From: Actinomycetota bacterium
Lineage (GTDB): Bacteria; Actinomycetota; Actinomycetes; S36-B12; UBA5976
Assembly: GCA_009923375.1 (NCBI GenBank)
Contig: RFTO01000012.1
Span: 1-14,969 of the forward strand
DNA length: 14,969 nucleotides
Reading direction: 5' to 3'
In this document: positions 6,930 to 14,257 of the stretch, piece after piece
Numbering within the stretch: position 1 is the stretch's first letter
How the letters are laid out: the number at the start of each line of letters is the position of its first letter
Notes under the pieces: model-generated
Database searches by the model: none
What the model was told of the DNA's origin: nothing
The model's input: only the letters and a program-made list of their open reading frames with translations
Program-made: the position numbers and the translations under genes

Positions 6930-9050
6930 ATGGGGCTGCGACGAAGGGACTCCGCGCCTGCTGGCAAGGGTGCCAGAAACCCCAGCACAGCGCCTGAGGC
7001 TGTGGATAACCGCGACTTGGCTTCTGCCGGAATCCCCGCTGGAACCGCGTCTGCGGCCGCAGCCGCGCTCAGTCGATCAGCCACCTTCGGCCGTATCCCG
7101 GTGCTCGATGTGGAGCCGGTGGTCGCCGGCGGATTACGCAATGCCAAAGCCGCAGTGGGTGAGTATCTGCCGATTCGGGCAACGGTGTTCCGCGAGGGCC
7201 ACGATGCGGTCGCTGCTGAGGTGGTGGTGCTCGATCCGCAAGGACGCGAAATTCAGCGCATTCGGATGCAGCCCACCGATGAGGTGGATCGCCTCGAGGC
7301 ATGGGTGTGTCTCTTTGATGCCGGGCACTACTCCTTCCGAATCGACGCCTTCAGCGATGTTGTCACCACAGTGATGCATCGCGCCGACGTGAAGATCGCT
7401 GCAGGTGTGGATGTGGAGCTCGAGTTCACTGAAGCCTCACTGATGCTGACTCAAGCAGCGGGAGGGGCGTCCGATGGTGATGCTCGGATCCTGCGTCGAG
7501 CCTCTGCGGATATTCGCGACACGAACACTCCCGTGAGTGAGCGGTTACATGAGCTGCGAAACCCGCTGATCCTCGCCGCGCTGCGCGCCAACCCCATTCG
7601 CGAGTTCATCACCGCGGTCGGCCCGTTCCCGCTTCTCGTTGAAAGGCAACGAGCCCTGTTCGGCAGTTGGTACGAGTTCTTCCCCCGCTCTGAAGGTGCT
7701 GTGCAAAACGCCGACGGCTCATGGCAAAGCGGCACATTCATCACTGCGGCGCAGCGGCTGCCTGCGGTCGCGGCGATGGGTTTCGATGTGGTGTACCTCC
7801 CGCCCATTCACCCAATCGGAATGACCAACCGCAAGGGGCGCAACAACTCCCTTGAGCCCAGCCCCCACGATCCTGGCTCACCGTGGGCTATTGGCGCTGC
7901 AGCCGGCGGGCACGATGCGATTCACCCCGATTTGGGCACGCTCGAAGATTTTCGCTCATTCGTGAAGCGAGCAACCGAACTCGGCCTCGAGATCGCGCTC
8001 GATCTTGCACTGCAAGCCAGCCCCGATCACCCGTGGGCTGCGCAGCATCCGGAGTGGTTCAACGTCCGCGCCGACGGCACCATCGCTTATGCGGAGAACC
8101 CGCCGAAGAAGTATCAAGACATTTACCCGATCAACTTCGACAAGGATCCCGAGGGGATTTACGTCGAAGTGCTGCGCGTGGTGCGCCATTGGATCGCTCA
8201 AGGTGTGCACATCTTTCGCGTGGACAACCCCCACACCAAGCCTTTGGCTTTCTGGGAGCGACTGATCGCTGAGGTGAACACTGAATCACCAGATGTCGCC
8301 TTCCTGGCCGAGGCGTTCACGAAGCCGCCGATGATGCGCGCACTCGGAGAAGCTGGTTTCCAACAGAGCTACACCTACTTCACCTGGCGCAACGACAAAG
8401 CCGGACTGACCGATTACATGCGCGAGCTCAGCGGACCGGCCGCGGCTTATATGCGACCTAACTTCTTCGTCAACACCCCGGACATCCTGCCTGAATACCT
8501 GCAGCACGGCGGTCCTGCAGCGTTCGCCATCCGCGCCGCGCTTGCCGCCCTGCTCTCACCCACGTGGGGGATGTACGCAGGGTTTGAGCTATTCGAGAAC
8601 GCAGCCGTGCGACCGGGCTCTGAGGAATATCTCAACTCCGAGAAGTACGAATACCGGCCACGCAATTGGGATGCAGCGGAGCCGGATGGGACCACGCTGG
8701 CTCCTTACATCACAGCTCTGAACAGAATTCGGCGAGAACACCCAGCGATGCAGCAACTGCGCACATTGCAGTTCCATGTCATCGACTCACCTGATGCAGT
8801 GTGCCTCTCCAAGCGCGGCGGAAACGATGTGGTGCTCGCTGTCGTGGCAACCACGCCTGACACTGTGATCGACACCTGGGTGCACCTAGACATGCCTGCG
8901 CTGGGATGCGACTGGGGATCGCATCTTGAAGCGACCAATCTGCTGACGGGTGAATTGCTGTTGCTCGAGGAACACACACACATCCGTCTGGACTCGAGTC
9001 AAGATGCGGCTTTGATTCTCGGGCTAACTGCACGCGCCAATAGTGTGTAG
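6930..9050 (+). CDS. glgE: Alpha-1,4-glucan:maltose-1-phosphate maltosyltransferase
   Basis: 706 aa, GH13 subfamily 3. It transfers maltosyl units from alpha-maltose-1-phosphate to the non-reducing end of alpha-1,4-glucan with release of phosphate, in the cytoplasm. Marks are SWYEFFPRSEG (246-256), VVYLPPIHPIGMTNRKGRNN (287-306), WFNVRADGTIAYAENPPKKY (376-395), the nucleophile Asp432 in FRVDNPHTKP (429-438), the acid/base Glu461 in FLAEAFTKP (458-466), and the transition-state Asp518 in NTPDILPEYL (515-524). The N-terminal 50 residues are low-complexity Ala/Ser-rich and not part of the usual fold, but the -10 hexamer 6 nt before ATG 6930 supports this start. It completes the GlgC-GlgM-GlgE route; the branching enzyme is not in view. 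The ATPase gene separates it from glgM, so it has its own promoter. Confidence 0.96.
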   Translation: MGLRRRDSAPAGKGARNPSTAPEAVDNRDLASAGIPAGTASAAAAALSRSATFGRIPVLDVEPVVAGGLRNAKAAVGEYLPIRATVFREGHDAVAAEVVVLDPQGREIQRIRMQPTDEVDRLEAWVCLFDAGHYSFRIDAFSDVVTTVMHRADVKIAAGVDVELEFTEASLMLTQAAGGASDGDARILRRASADIRDTNTPVSERLHELRNPLILAALRANPIREFITAVGPFPLLVERQRALFGSWYEFFPRSEGAVQNADGSWQSGTFITAAQRLPAVAAMGFDVVYLPPIHPIGMTNRKGRNNSLEPSPHDPGSPWAIGAAAGGHDAIHPDLGTLEDFRSFVKRATELGLEIALDLALQASPDHPWAAQHPEWFNVRADGTIAYAENPPKKYQDIYPINFDKDPEGIYVEVLRVVRHWIAQGVHIFRVDNPHTKPLAFWERLIAEVNTESPDVAFLAEAFTKPPMMRALGEAGFQQSYTYFTWRNDKAGLTDYMRELSGPAAAYMRPNFFVNTPDILPEYLQHGGPAAFAIRAALAALLSPTWGMYAGFELFENAAVRPGSEEYLNSEKYEYRPRNWDAAEPDGTTLAPYITALNRIRREHPAMQQLRTLQFHVIDSPDAVCLSKRGGNDVVLAVVATTPDTVIDTWVHLDMPALGCDWGSHLEATNLLTGELLLLEEHTHIRLDSSQDAALILGLTARANSV

Positions 9051-9139
9051 CACACTCGGCATGAGGCAGAGTCTGCTTAAGCATTGAACCTGCGAGCTTC
9101 GAAGCGTTCTGTTTGATGTCTTGGGTTGACGTGTGGGAG

Positions 9140-9145
9140 TATTCT
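9140..9145 (+). promoter_or_regulatory. -10 hexamer (TATTCT) of the 9152 exported-protein gene
   Basis: TATTCT ends 6 nt before ATG 9152. This supports that start over the earlier in-frame ATG near 9113, which would put 13 extra residues before the signal peptide. Confidence 0.55.
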
Positions 9146-9151
9146 GCACGC

Positions 9152-10096
9152 ATGCTCCCCACCCTCTCTCGCCTTCTCGTTTGCTCCGCAGTCTTCGCCG
9201 CGGCCATTACCTCCGCACCTGCCTCACATGCGGCCGCAGCACCTACCCCTTGTGCAGCGATGGGAACGGCGATCAAGGTCGGTGCCATAAAGGTGCCCGC
9301 CTGCAGTGCATTTCACAAGGGCAGCATCGCCATCAAGTTCCCGGTGGACACCGCCACCACGGCCTACGGCATGGTCTATGAGCGGTCGACCGGCATGTTC
9401 GGCATGCCTGCGGCGGATAGAAACAGCAGTGCAGTTTTCGTTGATCGCAATTCCAAGGAAACCACAGCGACTGGTGCATTAGTTCCAAAGAGTCTGCAGG
9501 GCGCGCGCAGTCTTGTGCAGTACATATTCAAGGCAACAAAGCAGCGCGGCCGTATAAAGACGTTAGCGCCAGTGTTGTTCGTGCCGCTCGGGACAATGGT
9601 GAAGCCCTTTGCAGGATTGGAGTTCCGCGGCACCGTCGCGAGCATGGGAGCTCCAGACAACATAGATCCAAATGCGTGGGTGCGTTGGGACATGAATAGT
9701 CACATTGCGAATGGCAAATTGGGTGGTGACTTCACAAACCTCAACAAATCTGTCAAAACAGGAATGATGTTCGAACCACCATCGCCCTGCGCGTACTCAC
9801 TCCTCGCACCGCTCAATGGCGACTGGTTTTCCAAAGTGCTGGGCACTTCCCCAAGAATCCACCTAGAGTGGAATCCAGCAATGCACGCAGCAGGCGATTC
9901 TGAGTTGGTGATGTTCATGGGCAGTGGGGTGTCATATATGACAGCTGGTCCGCATGTGCACGACTTACTCAAGTCAAACCTGGACCCACAGGGCTACAGA
10001 GAGTTCACCATTCACGGCAATCCGATGGGCGCTCCATACAAATTCCAAGGAATGTTTGGCCCGAACCAGCCTGGGCCGCTATGTAACGTTGACTGA
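9152..10096 (+). CDS. Exported protein of unknown function
   Basis: 314 aa. I do not recognise the family. The first ~28 residues are a Sec signal peptide (MLPTLSRLL, a hydrophobic core, then APASHAAAA with Ala-x-Ala cleavage choices near 25-30). No lipobox or C-terminal membrane anchor is seen. The mature part has four cysteines (about C34, C51, C213, C311), which could form two disulfides. It is rich in Gly, Ser, Thr and Asn, has no tandem domains, and looks like a beta-rich extracellular domain. Phrases worth searching are WVRWDMNSHIANGKLGGDF and FMGSGVSYMTAGPHVHDLL. No catalytic motif is evident. It is monocistronic, with its own leaderless-type promoter, between glgE and a gene-free stretch. 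Base composition appears somewhat lower in GC than glgE. Confidence 0.75.
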   Translation: MLPTLSRLLVCSAVFAAAITSAPASHAAAAPTPCAAMGTAIKVGAIKVPACSAFHKGSIAIKFPVDTATTAYGMVYERSTGMFGMPAADRNSSAVFVDRNSKETTATGALVPKSLQGARSLVQYIFKATKQRGRIKTLAPVLFVPLGTMVKPFAGLEFRGTVASMGAPDNIDPNAWVRWDMNSHIANGKLGGDFTNLNKSVKTGMMFEPPSPCAYSLLAPLNGDWFSKVLGTSPRIHLEWNPAMHAAGDSELVMFMGSGVSYMTAGPHVHDLLKSNLDPQGYREFTIHGNPMGAPYKFQGMFGPNQPGPLCNVD

Positions 10097-10415
10097 CTTT
10101 TTACGAAAGGCGCCTGCGTCGGGGATGTCCAGTGCTCCAGACAGAAGCTGAGCTAATGCCTTGTAAGACGCCGCTTGCTTGTGGAAGAGATGTGGTGGAT
10201 ATCTGCGTTCGAGGCGACTTAACCCTGGGGGTGTGCATAGTTTGTGCATAGTTTTGGTGACGAAGATTGCATACACATGCAGTTCAGGTAGGCGCTTGAT
10301 GCTGTCCCCAGACCCTGCCATAATGTTCCTGCAGGACAACGGAGTTTGGCGAAAACTCAATGAATGCAAGGAATTTGCGGCGCTAGTCGCGGGAGCGACG
10401 AGCACCCCACTTGCG
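10097..10415. other. Gene-free stretch between the 9152 gene and tRNA-Lys
   Basis: 319 bp with no convincing coding sequence. A minus-strand frame stays open across most of it but lacks a ribosome binding site and any recognisable motif. Contents are the 11-bp tandem repeat at 10232-10254, a 5-bp hairpin GTCGC/GCGAC (10386-10399), and a hairpin CCCAC/GTGGG touching the tRNA 3' end. The T-run at 10097-10102 directly after the stop codon has no strong stem before it. Confidence 0.5.
10232..10254 (+). repeat. Tandem 11-bp direct repeat downstream of the tRNA
   Basis: TGTGCATAGTT occurs at 10232-10242 and 10243-10253 with no gap. Short direct repeats of this kind near a tRNA 3' end can be recombinase arm sites, but no integrase gene or second copy of the tRNA end is present here. 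Confidence 0.7.
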
Positions 10416-10487
10416 TGGGTCGCCGGGGGCTCGAACCCCGAACCTACGGATTAAAAGTCCGCAGCTCTACCATTGAGCTAGCGACCC
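10416..10487 (-). tRNA. tRNA-Lys (anticodon TTT)
   Basis: 72 nt on the minus strand. The acceptor stem GGGTCGC pairs with GCGACCC with discriminator A. The D arm is GCTC-AATGGTA-GAGC. The anticodon arm is GCGGA-CTTTTAA-TCCGT (one G-T pair), giving anticodon TTT and lysine. The variable loop is AGGTT, and the T arm is CGGGG-TTCGAGC-CCCCG. CCA is not encoded. It lies 89 bp from the end of the metalloprotease gene on the same strand. Confidence 0.97.
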
Positions 10488-10558
10488 CGCGGCGCACTTT
10501 ACGCGACACGCGTCGACGCCTCGGGAGCGGCAAGCACGCAACAACTTTCGCGGCATCC

Positions 10559-10573
10559 GTCCGACCGTCGGAC
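10559..10573 (-). repeat. Hairpin just past the metalloprotease stop codon
   Basis: Perfect palindrome with GTCCGA / TCGGAC arms around CCG, starting 3 nt after the stop codon on the minus strand. No T-run follows, so termination is possible but unproven; the tRNA lies immediately downstream. Confidence 0.45.
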
Positions 10574-10576
10574 TTG

Positions 10577-12610
10577 CTAAACGGGTCTAACGAGCATGAC
10601 GCTGGTGCGCAATGGCGCGCTGATCCCAGCTGAATTACATGCCCGCAGTTCGATAATGAGTCGTGTGGCGGGTGGCGCGAAGGCAATGTAAAACGACATC
10701 GCGTCACTGCGCCCACTCGCGCTCCACGTTGCACCGCCATCAGCGGAGACGCGCCACTGCACCCACGCAACGGGGCTGCTGCCACTAGAAGCCTCCATCA
10801 CCACCTTCACTCGGGCGCCGCCTGCGGCGGTAGCACCACTGAAGCTGGCAACCGCGCGGATCGGCGCCAACGGCGCGGTCAGCGCCGCTGACGGTGACAC
10901 AGCTCGAGAGGCTGCTGCAGCGGAAAATCCCAAGACATTGTGGGCGAACACCGACACCGTGTAAGTAGTGCCGTTGGTAAGCCCCCGAATCGTGCACCAT
11001 GTGTGTGTAGTGCTGGAGCAACTTCCCCCACCGGAGTTCACAACGACCACGTAACCAGTGACTCGCAGTCCTCCCGAATCCCGAGGCGGTGACCAGCGCA
11101 CAAACAGCATCCCATCGCCTGATGTCACCCGAACAGCCTGAACTCGACTGGGGGCGGAAATGGCGTAAACACCTCGATCAATCACTGCAGGTGCGCTGTT
11201 GCCCACTCGATTCGTTGCCACGACGGAGATTGAGTAAGCGACCCCAGCTTTCATGTCGCTGAGCACGCACGAGTTGTCGGTGGTGCTAGAGCACGACGAC
11301 CCCCCGGGTGTGGCAGTGACAGTCGTGGACGTGATGGGCGAACCACCATCCGATGGCGGGGGATTCCATCGAACTGAGATCGCCCCGAGTTGGCGCTGAG
11401 TTGTGATATCTATCGGAGATTGTGGTGCGGTCAGCTCACCTCTGTCCCAGATATTCGCAGAGAGGATGTCCACAACTGAATACCTGCTGCTAACACCGTT
11501 GTAATACTGCGCAACTGAATCGAAATCTGCGTCGAGCACCTCGCAGTCAAACGGACTCCCGCACATCAGATCACTTGCACTCGGGACGTGCGCCACCCCA
11601 GCGAGGTGAAATAACTCATGCACGAACGTCGTGACTACGTACTCCACTCCCGTATGCGTGTACGTGTCACATGCGCCAAGGGGACCCACGAACACCGATG
11701 GTTGCGCGCGATTGATACCACCGACATCGGCCAAACCGCAGTAGTTGCTGATGACTCCTGGTTCATCGCCGGTGCTTTCCACGAAGAAGGCAAGAATCTT
11801 CTTCTGCCCTGCCACAAGCCCACGTGAATATGCCTCAGCAGCAAGTAGCCGCGGCCCGTTCATTCCCTCATCGAGTAGCTCGGCGGCGGTGTGCTCAGAT
11901 TTCATGTAGGTCACATCGTTGGCGCCAGCGGTATCGAGATCAAACCGCAGTGTTTTGTGCGCTCGCGGCCCCAAATACACCTGTGCTTGCGTCATCCAAT
12001 TGTCAAGCTCGCCTCTGGCATCCCGGCGGCGATCTGACACATCGCTTGGCACCACATAAACCGAGTGAATAACTGGGCCGCTGATGTAATCCGTCGCATC
12101 CACCTTTCGTCGAATCCGAGGTTGTAGCACCCTCACCAAGGCAGCAACCACTTGCCGGCCGGTATTTGTATCGACTGCGAACTCCAGCCACGAGGTCTCG
12201 GCAAACTTCTGCGTCCACTCCGCGCTATAGGCAGTGCCGTGTTGGAGCTCATGCCACGACCCGCCGTCATCAAGTGTCACGTCGATTGTCGTCGCGGGCA
12301 CCGCAGCATTCAGAGGCACCACGCGGATTGAATAACTCAGAGCACCAGTTGGTGCACATGCCTTCTCAAGCGCGACTGTGGCGGTGACATTTGTATTGGC
12401 CTCGACATCGGCCATCTGTGCATTCGCACGTAGCCACACACCAGCGCAAGCGGTGGCATTCCCCATTGTGTACACCGGCGGGGGGTTGACAGAATCAGCT
12501 GGCTGAGCCGCAGCTGGCGAGAGGTTGGCAGTGGCCGCCAGCGCAGTCACGATCATCAAGGTTGCGCAGAGATGAGTGAGTGTCGTGATGCGGAGTCGTC
12601 TCACCATCAC
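10577..12610 (-). CDS. Exported metzincin-like zinc metalloprotease with fibronectin type III domains
   Basis: 677 aa. A Sec signal peptide (RRLRITT, then a hydrophobic stretch to about residue 35, ANLSPAAAQPA) exports it. Residues about 45-170 are an uncharacterised beta-rich segment and about 175-385 the catalytic domain. HELFHLAGVAH (331-341) is the complete HExxHxxGxxH zinc motif of metzincin-type proteases, with Met349 in SDLMC as a likely Met-turn. Two FN3 domains follow (about 398-478 and 485-573; WNPPPSDGGSPIT, WSPPRDSGG, SISVVATNRVGNSAPA), then a third Ig/FN3-like segment to the end. Cys pairs (SSCSSTTDNSC, GSCSSTTHTWC) recur at equal positions in both FN3 domains. It probably degrades an extracellular protein; the substrate is unknown. 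GTG 12610 has a TAAATA hexamer 6 nt upstream; ATG 12607 is the alternative. No LPxTG anchor is seen. Confidence 0.9.
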   Translation of the reverse strand: MMVRRLRITTLTHLCATLMIVTALAATANLSPAAAQPADSVNPPPVYTMGNATACAGVWLRANAQMADVEANTNVTATVALEKACAPTGALSYSIRVVPLNAAVPATTIDVTLDDGGSWHELQHGTAYSAEWTQKFAETSWLEFAVDTNTGRQVVAALVRVLQPRIRRKVDATDYISGPVIHSVYVVPSDVSDRRRDARGELDNWMTQAQVYLGPRAHKTLRFDLDTAGANDVTYMKSEHTAAELLDEGMNGPRLLAAEAYSRGLVAGQKKILAFFVESTGDEPGVISNYCGLADVGGINRAQPSVFVGPLGACDTYTHTGVEYVVTTFVHELFHLAGVAHVPSASDLMCGSPFDCEVLDADFDSVAQYYNGVSSRYSVVDILSANIWDRGELTAPQSPIDITTQRQLGAISVRWNPPPSDGGSPITSTTVTATPGGSSCSSTTDNSCVLSDMKAGVAYSISVVATNRVGNSAPAVIDRGVYAISAPSRVQAVRVTSGDGMLFVRWSPPRDSGGLRVTGYVVVVNSGGGSCSSTTHTWCTIRGLTNGTTYTVSVFAHNVLGFSAAAASRAVSPSAALTAPLAPIRAVASFSGATAAGGARVKVVMEASSGSSPVAWVQWRVSADGGATWSASGRSDAMSFYIAFAPPATRLIIELRACNSAGISAPLRTSVMLVRPV

Positions 12611-12616
12611 CCCCGG

Positions 12617-12622
12617 TATTTA
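12617..12622 (-). promoter_or_regulatory. Possible -10 hexamer (TAAATA) of the metalloprotease gene
   Basis: TAAATA on the minus strand ends 6 nt before GTG 12610. It departs from TANNNT only in the last base, with the same spacing as the other leaderless-type promoters. A GGGG run also precedes the start. Confidence 0.35.
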
Positions 12623-12697
12623 GGGCCTTTGGGACGGCACTATCCACATGAAACCCGAAATTTAGTGCAGTTCAGCTCGCATGGCAATTCATCGCAA

Positions 12698-12713
12698 CCG
12701 CAGCTAGCTGCGG
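12698..12713. repeat. 16-bp perfect palindrome over the stop codon of the 12704 gene
   Basis: CCGCAGCTAGCTGCGG contains the stop codon (TAG, read on minus) at its centre. As RNA it could form a 6-bp stem with a CTAG loop. It has no T-run but may help end or protect the transcript of the phosphatase/ARPP-1 run. Confidence 0.5.
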
Positions 12714-13039
12714 GCATCGGCGTCTTCTGTGTCGCGCATGGCTTCCCACACACGATGCAATGACTGCACGAAGTTGCTTCCTCGGTTGCGGTGCACTCGA
12801 CTCTTGAAATTGGGGTAATCAATATCGTCGATTTGTTGGGCGCACCAACTGGTGAACTGCGATGCGGTCACGGTGGTGCGGTAGGGGTAATCCGCATCGG
12901 GGGTGCGGACAATCTCAGTCGATGCTGCGAGTGCGAGCGGCTCGATGCTTGCGCGATCGCGAGCTCGGACCATCAGCATGCCGGGGTTATCGCGGTGTGC
13001 GACTGCACTGACGAAGCCGTGCTGGGTGAAGAGCCACAT
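12704..13039 (-). CDS. Small conserved protein of unknown function (MWLFT...TPDADYPYR...DIDYPNFK type)
   Basis: 111 aa, cytoplasmic. It belongs to a widespread uncharacterised bacterial family that I recognise by its pattern: MWLFTQHGFVSAV at the N-terminus, LMVRARDRASIE (22-33), TPDADYPYR (46-54), DIDYPNFKSRV (72-82) and SLHRVWEAM (93-101). No catalytic motif is assigned; the invariant Arg, Tyr and Asp residues would suit nucleotide or nucleic-acid binding, which is only inference. The start is firm: a strong AAGGAGG (13054-13048) lies 8 nt before ATG 13039. It follows the ARPP-1 gene on the same strand after 186 nt, so it may be part of the same transcript or have its own promoter in the gap. 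Confidence 0.85.
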   Translation of the reverse strand: MWLFTQHGFVSAVAHRDNPGMLMVRARDRASIEPLALAASTEIVRTPDADYPYRTTVTASQFTSWCAQQIDDIDYPNFKSRVHRNRGSNFVQSLHRVWEAMRDTEDADARS

Positions 13040-13047
13040 GGGCCTCC

Positions 13048-13054
13048 CCTCCTT
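13048..13054 (-). promoter_or_regulatory. Strong ribosome binding site of the 12704-13039 gene
   Basis: AAGGAGG on the minus strand, 8 nt before ATG 13039. It is the best Shine-Dalgarno sequence in the window and contrasts with the leaderless-type starts of the metabolic genes. Confidence 0.8.
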
Positions 13055-13148
13055 GTCATCTCATTCTTGCGTGGGTTTTTATGTCGAACTAAAAGGCGAC
13101 TCAGGCTGAAGCGAGCCGCCCAGCCAGGCGGTAAGGGGTCCACCTGGC

Positions 13149-13222
13149 CGGGCAACTGCAATTGCTCCGGGCGGCTAACACGTTGCGCGCGCGCGTGCAC
13201 CTGCAGCCCAAGGAGTTGCCCG
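13149..13222. repeat. 9-bp inverted repeat enclosing an alternating GC tract, after the ARPP-1 gene
   Basis: CGGGCAACT (13149-13157) and AGTTGCCCG (13214-13222) are perfect inverted copies. Between them, 13184-13200 is a 17-nt strictly alternating pyrimidine-purine run (mostly GC), a candidate Z-DNA segment. On the minus strand the repeat begins 3 nt after the ARPP-1 stop codon, so it may form a long hairpin at the 3' end. A second hairpin (CCGCC/GGCGG) lies near 13110-13130. Confidence 0.5.
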
Positions 13223-13225
13223 TGA

Positions 13226-14254
13226 TCACATCGCCAGGGCGAGTTCGTGTTTCATGTTTAACGCGCTAAAGTGCAGAAGAGTTTTGGTATCACTCCGACG
13301 CAGGCCTCGCAGATCAATGTCGTCATCACCATCGCGAGTTGTTTCCGACGCACCCTCAAGAAGGTCCGCCACATCCCACATCGCCTTGTCACTCAGTAGC
13401 GCGCACTGTTTGGCAAAGTCACGTGCAGCTTGGCCCCGGGTGACGCCGACTTTCTCCGCACTGCCTGCGTCGAGCAGGGCTGCGGTCAAGGTTGGCAGTA
13501 ACTCGGCGCGGCAGGCAGTTGCGCTGCCATAGAGCTCCAAGCAAACCGGCACCCCGCCAATCCCGATGATGATGCCGCGTTGCCCGGGAAGAGGGCTCCT
13601 TGCGTAAGCGCGAAGGTCGGCGAGCACCTGCTCATCTACCCCGCGGATGTCATTGCCCGGCGCATCCGGGAGCGACTCCTCCTGCAGATGCATCTGCTGC
13701 GCTGTCGGCATCGCGCCGTCGGCTCGTTTGTACTCCGAGCGGGTGATGCTGTCGTTCATCAACTCGTGAAGTGAGTTCGTTGACTTGGTGCCATAGAAGC
13801 GCTCAAGTCGGCTGACCTTCTGCCACACCTCGCTTTGATCTGCGTGCCTCATGCGCGACTGCCCTCCTCGCAGGGCGACCTTTACGCTCATCGGAGCCAT
13901 CCCATCGACACCGTGGCCACGACCGCCTTGCCAACGTCCAGCTTCGACGCATCGCACATCCACCACTACCCGTTCACCTCGCGGGATCACCACATCGCAT
14001 GCGGCAACGCGCGTCTGCCAGCCGCCTACGAGCATCGTGCCCTCAAGCAACAACACATCGGTGTCGAGTTCATGCGACACGATCAGTCGCGGCACTGTGG
14101 GCGGATCAAGTTCGCTCACCTGGATATTGCGGCGGCGAGCCGTGGAGAAGCCGCGCGCGATTGGCGCATCGGTCCACACAGGGAACACCGTCAGCGGGCC
14201 GAATTGCAGGCCAGTGCCGACGTGCAGTGTGCCAAGGGCATTTGATTTCTTCAT
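13226..14254 (-). CDS. ARPP-1 domain protein (ARG and Rhodanese-Phosphatase-superfamily-associated)
   Basis: 342 aa, cytoplasmic. The match to ARPP-1 is by recognisable pattern: LTVFPVW (21-27), DVLLLEGTMLVGGWQTRV (66-83), PRGERVVVDVRCVEAGRW (91-108), DQSEVWQKV (139-147), and GIIIGIGGVPVCLELYGS (227-244) followed by LLPTLTAALLDA. Conserved Glu71, Gln80, Cys102, Glu104 and Trp108 are present. The biochemical activity of this domain is not established; its name records genomic association with ADP-ribosylglycohydrolases and phosphatases, and comparative-genomics work places it in NAD/ADP-ribose or RNA-related processes. Residues about 270-342 extend past the usual end (KTLLHFSALNMKHELALAM) and I do not recognise them. 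The start ATG 14254 is 3 nt after the phosphatase stop, so the two are translationally coupled. Confidence 0.87.
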   Translation of the reverse strand: MKKSNALGTLHVGTGLQFGPLTVFPVWTDAPIARGFSTARRRNIQVSELDPPTVPRLIVSHELDTDVLLLEGTMLVGGWQTRVAACDVVIPRGERVVVDVRCVEAGRWQGGRGHGVDGMAPMSVKVALRGGQSRMRHADQSEVWQKVSRLERFYGTKSTNSLHELMNDSITRSEYKRADGAMPTAQQMHLQEESLPDAPGNDIRGVDEQVLADLRAYARSPLPGQRGIIIGIGGVPVCLELYGSATACRAELLPTLTAALLDAGSAEKVGVTRGQAARDFAKQCALLSDKAMWDVADLLEGASETTRDGDDDIDLRGLRRSDTKTLLHFSALNMKHELALAM

Positions 14255-14257
14255 CTC

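Noticed and set aside
10079..10405. Minus-strand 108-codon frame in the gap next to tRNA-Lys, considered as an integrase remnant
   Set aside because: No integrase Arg-His-Arg-Tyr motifs, no start signal, and it overlaps the end of the exported-protein gene.
10386..10487. tRNA end as an attL/attR site of an integrated island
   Set aside because: No second copy of the tRNA 3' segment and no integrase gene were found within the window.
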